From contig NZ_AZAC01000033.1 in NCBI RefSeq assembly GCF_000931935.2, positions 1 to 57,459 on the forward strand: DNA of 57,459 bases, given 5' to 3'. Shown in pieces: positions 24,806-32,950 of this stretch. The notes under the pieces were generated by a model, which did not search any database, was not told the origin of the DNA, and worked only from the letters and a program-made list of their open reading frames with translations. Made by a program: the position numbers and the translations under genes. This DNA is from Dethiosulfatarculus sandiegensis. GTDB taxonomy: Bacteria; Desulfobacterota; Desulfarculia; Desulfarculales; Desulfarculaceae. How positions within the stretch are numbered: position 1 is the first letter of the stretch; each line of letters begins with the position of its first letter.

Positions 24806-26911
24806 ATGAAATACAAGATCGGCATAGACGTGGGAGGCACCTTTACTGATTTTCTACTTACCAGGCAAGACGGATCTTCATCCATTTACAAAGTGCTGTC
24901 CACTCCCAAAGACCCGAGCATAGGCACCATGAAGGGAGTGGGGCTCATGGCCGGGGACCATGGCATGAGCCTGGAGGAGTTCCTGGATCAGGTGGAGGCA
25001 ATTGTCCACGGCACCACGGTCACCACCAATGCGGTGCTGACCATGCGCGGGGCCAAGACCGGGCTCTTGACCACCAGCGGGGTGAGGGACGCCCTTGAGA
25101 TGCGCCGGGGCATCAGGGAAGAGCAATACAACAACCGCTATCAAAATGTAAAGCCCGTGGTTCCGAGGCACTTGAGGCTTCCGGTAAAGGGCAGGCTGGA
25201 TTACGCAGGCAGGGAACTGGTTCCCCTGGACCTTGAACAGGTGCGGGAACAGGCTGAAAAGCTAAAGGAAAACCAGTGCGAGGCGGTTGCCGTCTGCTTT
25301 ATGAACTCCTTTGCCAACCCGGAGCACGAAAACCAGGCCGCCGAACTGGTAAGGGAAATCCTGCCCGAGGCCTATTTAAGCCCCTCCACCGGGATTCTAC
25401 CCTCCATCCGTTTCTACGACCGGGTCTCCACCACCTGCCTGAACGCATTTGTGGGACCCATTCTGAAAAACTATCTGGACAGCCTTATCCGTAAACTGGA
25501 TGAGGCCAGATACCAGGGCGTGCTTTTGATCATGCAGTCCAACGGAGGGGTGATAAGCCCCGAGGCGGCCATGAAGGGGGCAGCCAACACCCTGCTCTCC
25601 GGTCCTGCCGGAGGGCCGGTGGCCGGAATTGCCTATGGCCGGGTGCATGAACAAAAAAACCTCATAACCGTGGACATGGGCGGCACCAGTTTTGATGCGG
25701 CCCTGATCAAGGACGGCAAGCCCCTGGTCACCACCGAAGGCGAGATAGACCACCGCCGCATTGCCTTGCCCATGCTGAACGTGGTCACCATCGGCGCGGG
25801 CGGGGGTTCCATCGGCTGGATAGACGAGGGCGGGCTCTTGCGCATGGGACCCCAATCGGCCGGTTCCTCACCCGGCCCGGCCTGCTATGGACTTGGCGGG
25901 GAGTTGCCCACCTGCACAGATGCGGACCTGGTTTTGGGCTATCTCTCGCCCGAATATTTCGCGGGCGGCAAAATGCCTTTGCACGTAGACAAGGCAAAAC
26001 GGGCCATCAAGAAACATGTCGCGGACCCCTTGGGCTTTTCCGTGGAAAAGGCGGCGGCGGGCATGTACCAGGTCATAAACGTGAACATGGCCGCAGCAGT
26101 GCGGGAAGTAAGCGTGCAGCAGGGGGCCGACCCCAGGGATTTCCCCCTGGTGGTGGCCGGGGGAGCGGGCCCCAACCACGCCTGCATGATAGCGCTTGAG
26201 CTTGAGATTCCCCTGCTTCTGGTGCCGAGGGAATCTTCCATTTTCTGCGCGGCAGGCATGCTGATGAGCGACCTGGAGCACGACTTTGTGCGCACCTATC
26301 CCACCTTGTTCGAAAAAGTGGAGACCAGGCGTTTTAAGGAGCTCTTCCGCGAGATGAACCAGGAGGGCCATAAACTGCTTGGCGGCGAGGGAATAAGCCC
26401 GGATAAGGTGGAGGCTATCTATTCCCTGGACCTGCGCTATTTAAAGCAATACCACGAGGTGAATGTGGAAGTGAGCGCGGAAGAGGTGGAAAACCTGGAT
26501 TTAAGGGCCATGATAGACCGCTTCCACCCGGCCCACAACCGCCTTTTCGGCTATGAGCTGAGCGACGTGGGCACCCCGGTGGAGCTGATCAACATGCGGC
26601 TTAAGACCATAGGACGAACCGACAAGCCCAAGTTCCAGGAAGAGCCCTATTTTGGCGAAGAGCCCCAAAGCGCCTTTAAGGGCCGTAGAAGGGCCTATGT
26701 GCCCCAGGCAGACGAATTCATGGATATGGCTGTGTATGACGGAGCGCTTTTGCGCCACGGCATGCGCATAGCCGGACCGGCCATGGTGGAACAGGTGAAC
26801 ACTTCCACCTTTATAACCCCTGAATACCGCATGGTGGTGGATCGCTACGGCACCATGACCATTTACCTGCCCGCCAAGGAAACGGAAGTTTTGGAAAGGA
26901 TACGGCCATGA
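24806..26911 (+). CDS. Hydantoinase/oxoprolinase subunit A (HyuA family)
   Basis: A 701-residue member of the ATP-dependent hydantoinase/acetone-carboxylase beta family. The N-terminal ASKHA-type phosphate-binding motif GIDVGGTFTDF is present, and a second (ITVDMGGTSFDAAL) marks the core domain. ATG 24806 is chosen over GTG 24794 because GAGG lies before it. It pairs with the next gene. In the indoleacetate pathway a hydantoinase-type enzyme hydrolyses the lactam ring of 2-oxoindole-3-acetate; that role fits here. An ATP-dependent carboxylase is the main alternative. Confidence 0.9.
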   Translation: MKYKIGIDVGGTFTDFLLTRQDGSSSIYKVLSTPKDPSIGTMKGVGLMAGDHGMSLEEFLDQVEAIVHGTTVTTNAVLTMRGAKTGLLTTSGVRDALEMRRGIREEQYNNRYQNVKPVVPRHLRLPVKGRLDYAGRELVPLDLEQVREQAEKLKENQCEAVAVCFMNSFANPEHENQAAELVREILPEAYLSPSTGILPSIRFYDRVSTTCLNAFVGPILKNYLDSLIRKLDEARYQGVLLIMQSNGGVISPEAAMKGAANTLLSGPAGGPVAGIAYGRVHEQKNLITVDMGGTSFDAALIKDGKPLVTTEGEIDHRRIALPMLNVVTIGAGGGSIGWIDEGGLLRMGPQSAGSSPGPACYGLGGELPTCTDADLVLGYLSPEYFAGGKMPLHVDKAKRAIKKHVADPLGFSVEKAAAGMYQVINVNMAAAVREVSVQQGADPRDFPLVVAGGAGPNHACMIALELEIPLLLVPRESSIFCAAGMLMSDLEHDFVRTYPTLFEKVETRRFKELFREMNQEGHKLLGGEGISPDKVEAIYSLDLRYLKQYHEVNVEVSAEEVENLDLRAMIDRFHPAHNRLFGYELSDVGTPVELINMRLKTIGRTDKPKFQEEPYFGEEPQSAFKGRRRAYVPQADEFMDMAVYDGALLRHGMRIAGPAMVEQVNTSTFITPEYRMVVDRYGTMTIYLPAKETEVLERIRP

Positions 26912-28659
26912 CAATGACAAAGCCAAAGATAGACAAGGTCCTGGTATCCATTTTAAAACGGCGCTTTAAATCCATAACCGACGAGATGTCGATCGCCCTG
27001 GCCAGAACCACCCGCTCCCCTATTCTCTGCGAGGCCAAGGACTTTGTGACCGGGCTCTACGATGCCAAGGGCCGCATGTTGGAGCAGTGTGAAAACCTGC
27101 CGATCCTGGCCTTCAGCCTGAGTCCCGTGTGTCAGTATCTGGTGGATTATTACGGAGACGATATCCACGACGGGGATGTGATCTTTCACAACGACGTCTT
27201 TTCCCTGGGCAACCAGAACAACGACGTGGCCGCCTTTAAACCCATTTTCCATGACGGGGTCCTGGTGGCCTGGGCGGCCTGCAAGGGCCACCAGGCCGAT
27301 ATAGGCGGGGCGGTCCGGGGAGGCTACAACCCACAGGCCACCGAGGTGTGGCAAGAGGCCTTGCGCATCCCGCCGATCAAGGTCTATGAAAAGGGCAAGC
27401 TCAGAAAAGACGTGTGGGACCTCATCTTTGCCAATATCCGCCTGGATATTGTGGCCGAAGACATGCGGGCCGAGATCGGATCCTGCGTGGTGGGCGAGCG
27501 CGGCATCAAAAGCCTCATAGCCCGCTATGGTCTTCTTAGCTTCGAAGCCCACAAAAAATACCTGTTCCGGGCCACCGAAAAAATGATGAAAGCCGAGATA
27601 AGAACCATTCCCAACGGAGTCTACCAGGGAGAGTCCAGGGCCTATTTTGACGGCAAAAATCCCGGCAGCGTGCATGTGATTCGGGTTAAAATAACCGTGG
27701 AGGATGAATCCATACACTTTGACTATTCCGACACAGACCCCCAGACCAAGGGATTTGTAAACGGCACCTACACCTCGAGCGCATCTGCCACGCTGTTGAC
27801 CTTCCTGCAGATGGTGAACCCGGATATTCCACACAACGACGGCATGATAAGGCCCATGAGCATCACCATCCCGGAGGGTACTCTTTTGAACGCGGCCTAC
27901 CCGGCCGCAACCACTTACGGCAACCATCTGTGCCCCAACAATGCAGACGCCATCATGCGGGCGCTTTCGCCGGTGATCCCGGACCGGGTCACCGCCGAGT
28001 GGAACGAGTTGCTCTGCTCTTTGACCACCGGCATTGACCCCAGAAAACAAGACGCCTACGTGGATATAGGCTTCATGGGCCTTAAAGGCGGCTCAGGGGC
28101 CATGAAAGGCGTGGACGGCTACGACCACATCGGCATGATCGACGCCAGCGGCGGAGTCCTGGACCAGGATTACGAGATGTTTGAGCAGCAGACCCCCCAT
28201 CTGCTCAAACGCCATGAATATTGGACCGACTCGGCCGGGCCGGGGCAGTGGCGGGGCGGACTGGGGGTGATCACGGAATTTGAAATCGGCTCGGACGACA
28301 CCCAGGTCGTGACCTTTGGCGATGGAGACGTGGAGCCTTCCTTTGGCTCGGCCGGGGGCGGCCGGGGAGCCTTAAACCGCATTTGGCTTAACTACCCGGA
28401 TGGCCGGCGCTATATCTGCACCACCAAGGACCTGGTGACAGGGGTGCCCAGGGGAACCGTCTATTTTCAGCAGGCAGGCGGCGGCGGAGGTTGGGGCGAG
28501 CCTTACAGGCGCCCGGCTGAAAAGGTGGCCCAAGAAGTAAAAGACGGAGTCATAAGCATTGAAGCTGCCCAAGAGCACTATGGGGTGGTGGTTGACGAAA
28601 AGTTAAACCTGGATGAGAAAGCCACCTCCGAGCGGAGGCAAAAAGGAGGGGCTGTTTGA
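26908..28659 (+). CDS. Hydantoinase/oxoprolinase subunit B (HyuB family)
   Basis: A 583-residue partner of HyuA, overlapping it by ATGA. Family marks include the ARTTRSPILCEAKDF region, IHDGDVIFHNDVF, and the glycine-rich SAGGGRGALNR and QQAGGGGGWGEP near the C-terminus. It carries the hydrolytic or carboxylating centre. No gamma subunit of the acetone-carboxylase type is adjacent, which favours a hydantoinase-type reaction. It ends the first uninterrupted gene run of the cluster; 245 bp without a gene follow. Confidence 0.9.
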   Translation: MTMTKPKIDKVLVSILKRRFKSITDEMSIALARTTRSPILCEAKDFVTGLYDAKGRMLEQCENLPILAFSLSPVCQYLVDYYGDDIHDGDVIFHNDVFSLGNQNNDVAAFKPIFHDGVLVAWAACKGHQADIGGAVRGGYNPQATEVWQEALRIPPIKVYEKGKLRKDVWDLIFANIRLDIVAEDMRAEIGSCVVGERGIKSLIARYGLLSFEAHKKYLFRATEKMMKAEIRTIPNGVYQGESRAYFDGKNPGSVHVIRVKITVEDESIHFDYSDTDPQTKGFVNGTYTSSASATLLTFLQMVNPDIPHNDGMIRPMSITIPEGTLLNAAYPAATTYGNHLCPNNADAIMRALSPVIPDRVTAEWNELLCSLTTGIDPRKQDAYVDIGFMGLKGGSGAMKGVDGYDHIGMIDASGGVLDQDYEMFEQQTPHLLKRHEYWTDSAGPGQWRGGLGVITEFEIGSDDTQVVTFGDGDVEPSFGSAGGGRGALNRIWLNYPDGRRYICTTKDLVTGVPRGTVYFQQAGGGGGWGEPYRRPAEKVAQEVKDGVISIEAAQEHYGVVVDEKLNLDEKATSERRQKGGAV

Positions 28660-28904
28660 GGCATTATTATTCCGGCAAGAATAAAGGTCTGTGGCCAAGA
28701 TCCACAGGCCCGCCCGGAGAGTTTATCCCAACCTGAACCCGTTTTAGCATTTCATCTGTATATGGCCTCTATTCCAGCTCGTTATCTCTACCTGACCTGA
28801 GCTTCCCTCTCCTCACAAAATCCTGCTCCATTGATCCCTTTTGTGGGCCGGGCCCGGACCTTTTCGCCCAATGCTCCCCAAACCAGACCAAGGAGAAACA
28901 GGTC

Positions 28905-30194
28905 ATGACCTTCATGCCTTCGCTTAAAGATGAAAACCAGCTGTTGGCCCTGCAGAATCAGGGGCTTGCCTGGACTCTGAAACATGCCTATGAGAACTGC
29001 CCCCATTACCGCCAAAAGCTGAATCGGGCCGGTGTGACCCCAAAAAACATCAAAAGCAAAGACGATCTCGTAAAACTGCCCTTTACCACAGCCGACGACC
29101 TGCGAAAGGGTTATCCCCTGCCCCTGCTTTCAGTGCCCGAAGAAAAGGTGGTCAGGGTTCACGCCTCCAGCGGCACCACCGGCAAGAGAAAGGTTCTGGC
29201 CTACACGGCGGATGACATAAACGACTGGGCCGACATGTTTGCCCGTTGCTATGAAATGGCCGGCCTCACTCCCCTGGACCGGGTGCAGATCGCGGTTGGT
29301 TACGGCATCTGGACCGCGGGCTGGGGGTTTCAAAACGGCTGTGAACGTTTCGGAGCCATGGCTCTGCCCCTGGGTCCGGGCAACATTGAGATGCAATGTC
29401 GTTTTTTAATTGATTTTAAAGCCACGGTGCTTTGCTGCACCTCTTCCATGGCCCTTCTTTTGGCTGAAGAGCTTAAAAAACGGAATCTGACCCAAGAGGT
29501 GAAGCTGAAAAAAATCATCTATGGGTCGGAAAGAACCTCCGAAGCCATGAGAAGACGCATTATTCAGGGCCTGGGTGAAGGGGTGGAGCTTTTCGACATT
29601 CCCGGGCTCACAGAACTCTACGGGCCGGGCACCGGCCTGGAATGCCGGGCCCATGAGGGCATTCACTATTGGGCCGACTACTACATCCTGGAGATCATAG
29701 ACCCCATGACCCTGGAGCCGGTGAAGCCCGGTGAAATGGGGGAAATGGTCGTCACCACCCTGCGCAAACAGGCCGCGCCCCTGATCCGTTACCGCACCAG
29801 AGACCTGACCAGGCTCATCCCCGAGCCCTGCTCCTGCGGCTCCATCCTGCCGAGACACCAGCGCATCCTGGGGCGCAGCGACGACATGATCATCTTCCGG
29901 GCGGTGAATATCTACCCCGGCCAGATAGACCATGTTTTAAGCAACAGCCCGGGAATCGGCAGCGAATACCAGATCATCTTGGAAAGGGGTGAAGACGGAA
30001 AAGACTACATGACCATCCGGGTGGAGCGTTCCGACACGGCCCGGCCCGAAGAAGACGAGGCCACAAAGAAGGCGATTCAAAAAGCCGTCAAGGAGCAGAT
30101 CATGGTCTCGGCCAAGGTGGAGCTGGTGAAATACGCCGGTCTGCCCAGGAGTGACCGTAAATCCAAAAGGGTCTTTGACCACAGGTTTGATTAG
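28905..30194 (+). CDS. Phenylacetate-CoA ligase (PaaK) family enzyme
   Basis: A 429-residue adenylate-forming ligase that makes an aryl-acetyl-CoA from acid, ATP and CoA. P-loop: ASSGTTGKRK; A5-like motif: PGLTELYGPG; a typical CSCGS near RYRTRDLTRLIPE; and the hinge region ILGRSDDMIIFRAVNIYP. AGGAG precedes the start. Its place between HyuAB and the binding-protein gene suggests it activates the imported acid, as IaaB activates indoleacetate. Phenylacetate itself is the obvious alternative substrate. Confidence 0.9.
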   Translation: MTFMPSLKDENQLLALQNQGLAWTLKHAYENCPHYRQKLNRAGVTPKNIKSKDDLVKLPFTTADDLRKGYPLPLLSVPEEKVVRVHASSGTTGKRKVLAYTADDINDWADMFARCYEMAGLTPLDRVQIAVGYGIWTAGWGFQNGCERFGAMALPLGPGNIEMQCRFLIDFKATVLCCTSSMALLLAEELKKRNLTQEVKLKKIIYGSERTSEAMRRRIIQGLGEGVELFDIPGLTELYGPGTGLECRAHEGIHYWADYYILEIIDPMTLEPVKPGEMGEMVVTTLRKQAAPLIRYRTRDLTRLIPEPCSCGSILPRHQRILGRSDDMIIFRAVNIYPGQIDHVLSNSPGIGSEYQIILERGEDGKDYMTIRVERSDTARPEEDEATKKAIQKAVKEQIMVSAKVELVKYAGLPRSDRKSKRVFDHRFD

Positions 30195-30225
30195 AAGGCA
30201 GGTTTCAAAACCTGGCCGGGGAGGC

Positions 30226-30262
30226 CCCGTCCCCTTAAGGGGACGGGAATTTTTGCATTTTT
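30226..30262 (+). terminator. Intrinsic terminator after the PaaK-like gene
   Basis: A perfect palindrome (arms 30226-30234 and 30239-30247, loop TTAA) is followed by AATTTTTGCATTTTTTCC. It lies 31 nt after the ligase stop and 36 nt before the binding-protein start. It probably separates, or attenuates between, the upstream operon and the binding-protein gene. Confidence 0.7.
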
Positions 30263-30283
30263 TCCATTAGGGAGGGTTTAACC

Positions 30284-31474
30284 ATGCGGACAGGCAGAAA
30301 ACTTGCGGCCGTCCTGACCATTGCCCTTTTTTTAGGCGGCATAGGCGCTCAGGGGGTCCAGGCTGAGGAGCCCATTAAAATCGGAGCCTTTTTCGCCTTG
30401 AGCGGACCGGCTGCCTTTATCGGGGCGCCCACCCAGATGGTGGCTGAAATGGTCACCCAAAAAATCAACAAGGAAGGCGGAGTCAAGGGCAAGAAGATCG
30501 AACTTGTCACTGCCGATACAGAGGGAGAACCCACCAAGGCGGTGATGGCTTTTAAGAAATTTGTCAGCGTGGACAAAGTGGTGGCCGTGGTCGGCCCCAC
30601 CCGCACCGGCACCGGCATGGCGGTTAAAAAGCAGGTGGATCAATCCAAGATTCCCACTGTGATGACCGTGGGCGGAGACCCGGTGATCATGGAAGGCAAG
30701 ATCGGCAAGATGAATTTCGGCAGCGCCAAATGGGTCTTCAAGGCCCCCCAACGCTCCTCGGTTGCCGTGGCCAAGGTGCTGGGCTACTTAAAGGCCAAGG
30801 GCCTCACCAAGCTGGGGCTGATCACCGCTTCAGACGGTTTTGGCAGGGACGGAGCCCGCTGGGTCGCCAAAATGGGGCCGGAGATGGGGTTTGAGATCGT
30901 GGCCAAGGAGCAGTTCAATCCCAGGGACGTGGATATGAAAAGCCAGCTCACCAAGATAGCGGGCTTAAAGCCCCAGGCCATTGTCTGCTGGACCATCGGA
31001 CCGGCCGGAGCCATTGTCTCCAAGAACCACCATGCCCTGGGGCTCAAGATGCCCCTGGTGCAGTGTCACGGCCTGCCCGGCCCCAAATACATAAAACTGG
31101 CGGGCGCGGCGGCTGAAGGCGATCTCATGCCTTCCACCAAGCTCATGGTCTGGCAGGAGCTGAAGGACACAGACCCCCAGAAAAAGGTGATCAAGGAATT
31201 TGTGCACCTTTACAACGATGTCTACCACTACAACAAAAAATACCCCATCAACACCCACTCCGGCTATGCCTGGGACGCCATCATGATCCTGGCGCTGGCC
31301 ATGGAAAAGGCGGGCACAGACAAAGCAGCCTTAAGAGACGCCATTGAAAGCACCAAAAACTACGTGGGCATAAGTGGAATCTACAACATAACCCCTAAGG
31401 ACCATAACGGCCTGGGCGTGGATTCCATGGTCATGGTGCAGGTCAAGGACGGCAAGTTCGTCATGGCCAAGTAA
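30284..31474 (+). CDS. ABC transporter periplasmic substrate-binding protein (LivK-like)
   Basis: A 396-residue Peripla_BP_6 protein with a Sec signal peptide (charged start, hydrophobic core at about 8-20, cleavage near VQA-E, residue 27). The mature part begins PIKIGAFFALSGPAAFIGAPT, which is typical of the amide/urea/aromatic-acid binders. It is the likely partner of LivHMGF encoded 12 kb upstream, since no other binding protein lies in the cluster. AGGGAGG precedes the ATG. A binding protein is also part of the known indoleacetate cluster. Confidence 0.92.
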   Translation: MRTGRKLAAVLTIALFLGGIGAQGVQAEEPIKIGAFFALSGPAAFIGAPTQMVAEMVTQKINKEGGVKGKKIELVTADTEGEPTKAVMAFKKFVSVDKVVAVVGPTRTGTGMAVKKQVDQSKIPTVMTVGGDPVIMEGKIGKMNFGSAKWVFKAPQRSSVAVAKVLGYLKAKGLTKLGLITASDGFGRDGARWVAKMGPEMGFEIVAKEQFNPRDVDMKSQLTKIAGLKPQAIVCWTIGPAGAIVSKNHHALGLKMPLVQCHGLPGPKYIKLAGAAAEGDLMPSTKLMVWQELKDTDPQKKVIKEFVHLYNDVYHYNKKYPINTHSGYAWDAIMILALAMEKAGTDKAALRDAIESTKNYVGISGIYNITPKDHNGLGVDSMVMVQVKDGKFVMAK

Positions 31475-31495
31475 AAAAATCTCCGGCAACCAAGG

Positions 31496-31550
31496 CGCGG
31501 AAAAGGGGCCCGAAGATGAACTTGGGCAAGGCCCCGGCCCCTTTTCCGCG
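31496..31550 (+). terminator. Strong intercistronic hairpin after the binding-protein gene
   Basis: A perfect 15-bp inverted repeat (31496-31510 with 31536-31550, 25-nt loop) without a U-tract. Its position just after the binding-protein stop suggests mRNA 3'-end protection or partial termination, allowing more binding protein than enzyme to be made. Confidence 0.55.
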
Positions 31551-31595
31551 TCTTAAAAAAACCTGGTCTCAACAGGCAACAGGGGAGGGCTGATC

Positions 31596-32486
31596 TTGGG
31601 CTACGACTATGTCAGGGCTGAAACGGTTAACCAGGCCTTGCGGGCCAAGGCCTCCATGGGCCAAAGCGCCCGCTTCATGGCAGGCGGCACCGATGTAATG
31701 GTGCTTTACCGGGCGGGCAGGTTGCAATTCAAATCTATTATCAGCCTGCGCAGGGTGGCTGAGCTGAACCAGATAAAACAATACCCGGACCACATCTTTC
31801 TTGGCGCGGGCGTGACCCTGGACCAGGTGCTGGAAAGTCCGCTCCTAAAAAAGGAGCTGCCAAGCCTGGTGGAGGCGGTTGCCACCATGGGTTGCACCCA
31901 GATGCGCAATCTGGCCACAGTGGGGGGCAATGTGATGAGCGCGGTATCCAGCGCCGACACCATACCGGTGCTTTTGAGCCTGGGGGCCCAGGTGCGCCTG
32001 GCCTCTCTGGATACCGATCATCTGCTTGACCTGGACGGCTTTTTCACCGGCCCCAGGGCCACCAAGGCAAAGGCGGAAGAACTCCTGATGGGATTTGTCA
32101 TACCCATAAACCAGGGCAAGGCGGTGGCCTTCAGTAAGCTGGGGCGCAGAAAATCCCTGGACCTGGCCGTGGTGAACCTGGCGGTGTGGCTCAGCCTGGA
32201 TGAAAAAGGCCGGACCGTGGAAAAGGCCAGGATTTCGGCCGGCGCGGTCGGCCCCACCCCGCTTATGCTCAAGCAGGCGGCCCGCGCCCTGCGAGGCCAC
32301 CAGGCCGACAAACCGCTCTCAGGTGATATCCTGGAAGCCGCCTTGGCCGACACCCTTCCCTGGGACGATATCAGGGCTTCGGCCTGGTACAGAAGGCAGG
32401 TTCTGAAGGTGCTTTTGCAAAGAACCGTTCTGAGTGCGATCAAAAGGGCCCAAACACCCCCAGGCGCGAGGGAGGCCGGTAAATGA
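31596..32486 (+). CDS. FAD-binding subunit of molybdenum hydroxylase (CoxM-like)
   Basis: A 296-residue FAD_binding_5 subunit. The start is TTG at 31596, supported by AGGGGAGG 8 nt upstream and by family alignment (YDYVRAETVNQAL is the normal N-terminus). FAD motifs are AGGTDVMVLYRAG and TVGGNVMSAVSSAD. Unlike the FAD subunit at 12853-13875 it has no cysteine-rich insert, so it belongs to a normal hydroxylase. It overlaps the next gene by ATGA. Candidate subunit of an indoleacetate-hydroxylating enzyme. Confidence 0.9.
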   Translation: MGYDYVRAETVNQALRAKASMGQSARFMAGGTDVMVLYRAGRLQFKSIISLRRVAELNQIKQYPDHIFLGAGVTLDQVLESPLLKKELPSLVEAVATMGCTQMRNLATVGGNVMSAVSSADTIPVLLSLGAQVRLASLDTDHLLDLDGFFTGPRATKAKAEELLMGFVIPINQGKAVAFSKLGRRKSLDLAVVNLAVWLSLDEKGRTVEKARISAGAVGPTPLMLKQAARALRGHQADKPLSGDILEAALADTLPWDDIRASAWYRRQVLKVLLQRTVLSAIKRAQTPPGAREAGK

Positions 32487-32950
32487 ACAAGCAGGTGGAC
32501 TTTATCTTGAACGGGGAAAAGGTAAGCGCCCAGGTAAAGCCGTGCTACACCCTGTTGGAACTTTTGCGCGAAGAGTTCGGGCTCAAAGGGGCCAAGCTCG
32601 GCTGTGGAGTCGGCGAATGCGGAGCCTGCACCGTGCTCATGGACAACAAGGCGGTCAACGCCTGCCTTTTGCCCGCCCTGGAAGTGGAAGGATGCGAGAT
32701 AACCACCATAGAGGGGCTCGCAAAAGCAGACGGCAGCCTGGATGCGGTGCAAGAGGCCTTTGTACAAAAAGGCGCCGTGCAATGCGGCTTTTGCACTCCG
32801 GGCATGGTTATGAGCGCCAAGGGCCTTTTACTGGAAAATCCGGAACCGGATAAAGACCAGGCGGTCACAGCCATTGACGGCAATATCTGCCGCTGCACCG
32901 GATACCAGCAGATCATAAAGGCCATCTTAGCCGCGGGGAACAAATCATGA
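32483..32950 (+). CDS. [2Fe-2S]-binding subunit of molybdenum hydroxylase (CoxS-like)
   Basis: A 155-residue two-cluster ferredoxin subunit: CGVGECGAC plus a following Cys for the N-terminal cluster, and CGFC ... CRC (CRCTGYQQIIKAI) for the C-terminal cluster. It overlaps both neighbours by 4 nt and links the Mo site to FAD. Confidence 0.93.
   Translation: MNKQVDFILNGEKVSAQVKPCYTLLELLREEFGLKGAKLGCGVGECGACTVLMDNKAVNACLLPALEVEGCEITTIEGLAKADGSLDAVQEAFVQKGAVQCGFCTPGMVMSAKGLLLENPEPDKDQAVTAIDGNICRCTGYQQIIKAILAAGNKS

Noticed and set aside
26953..28050. 365-codon open frame opposite HyuB
   Set aside because: Antisense shadow with low-complexity Gly/His-rich translation and no recognisable family.
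28686..28711. Nine-bp hairpin downstream of HyuB as a terminator
   Set aside because: It needs a G-U pair and is followed by a GC-rich stretch with no U-tract; too weak to list.
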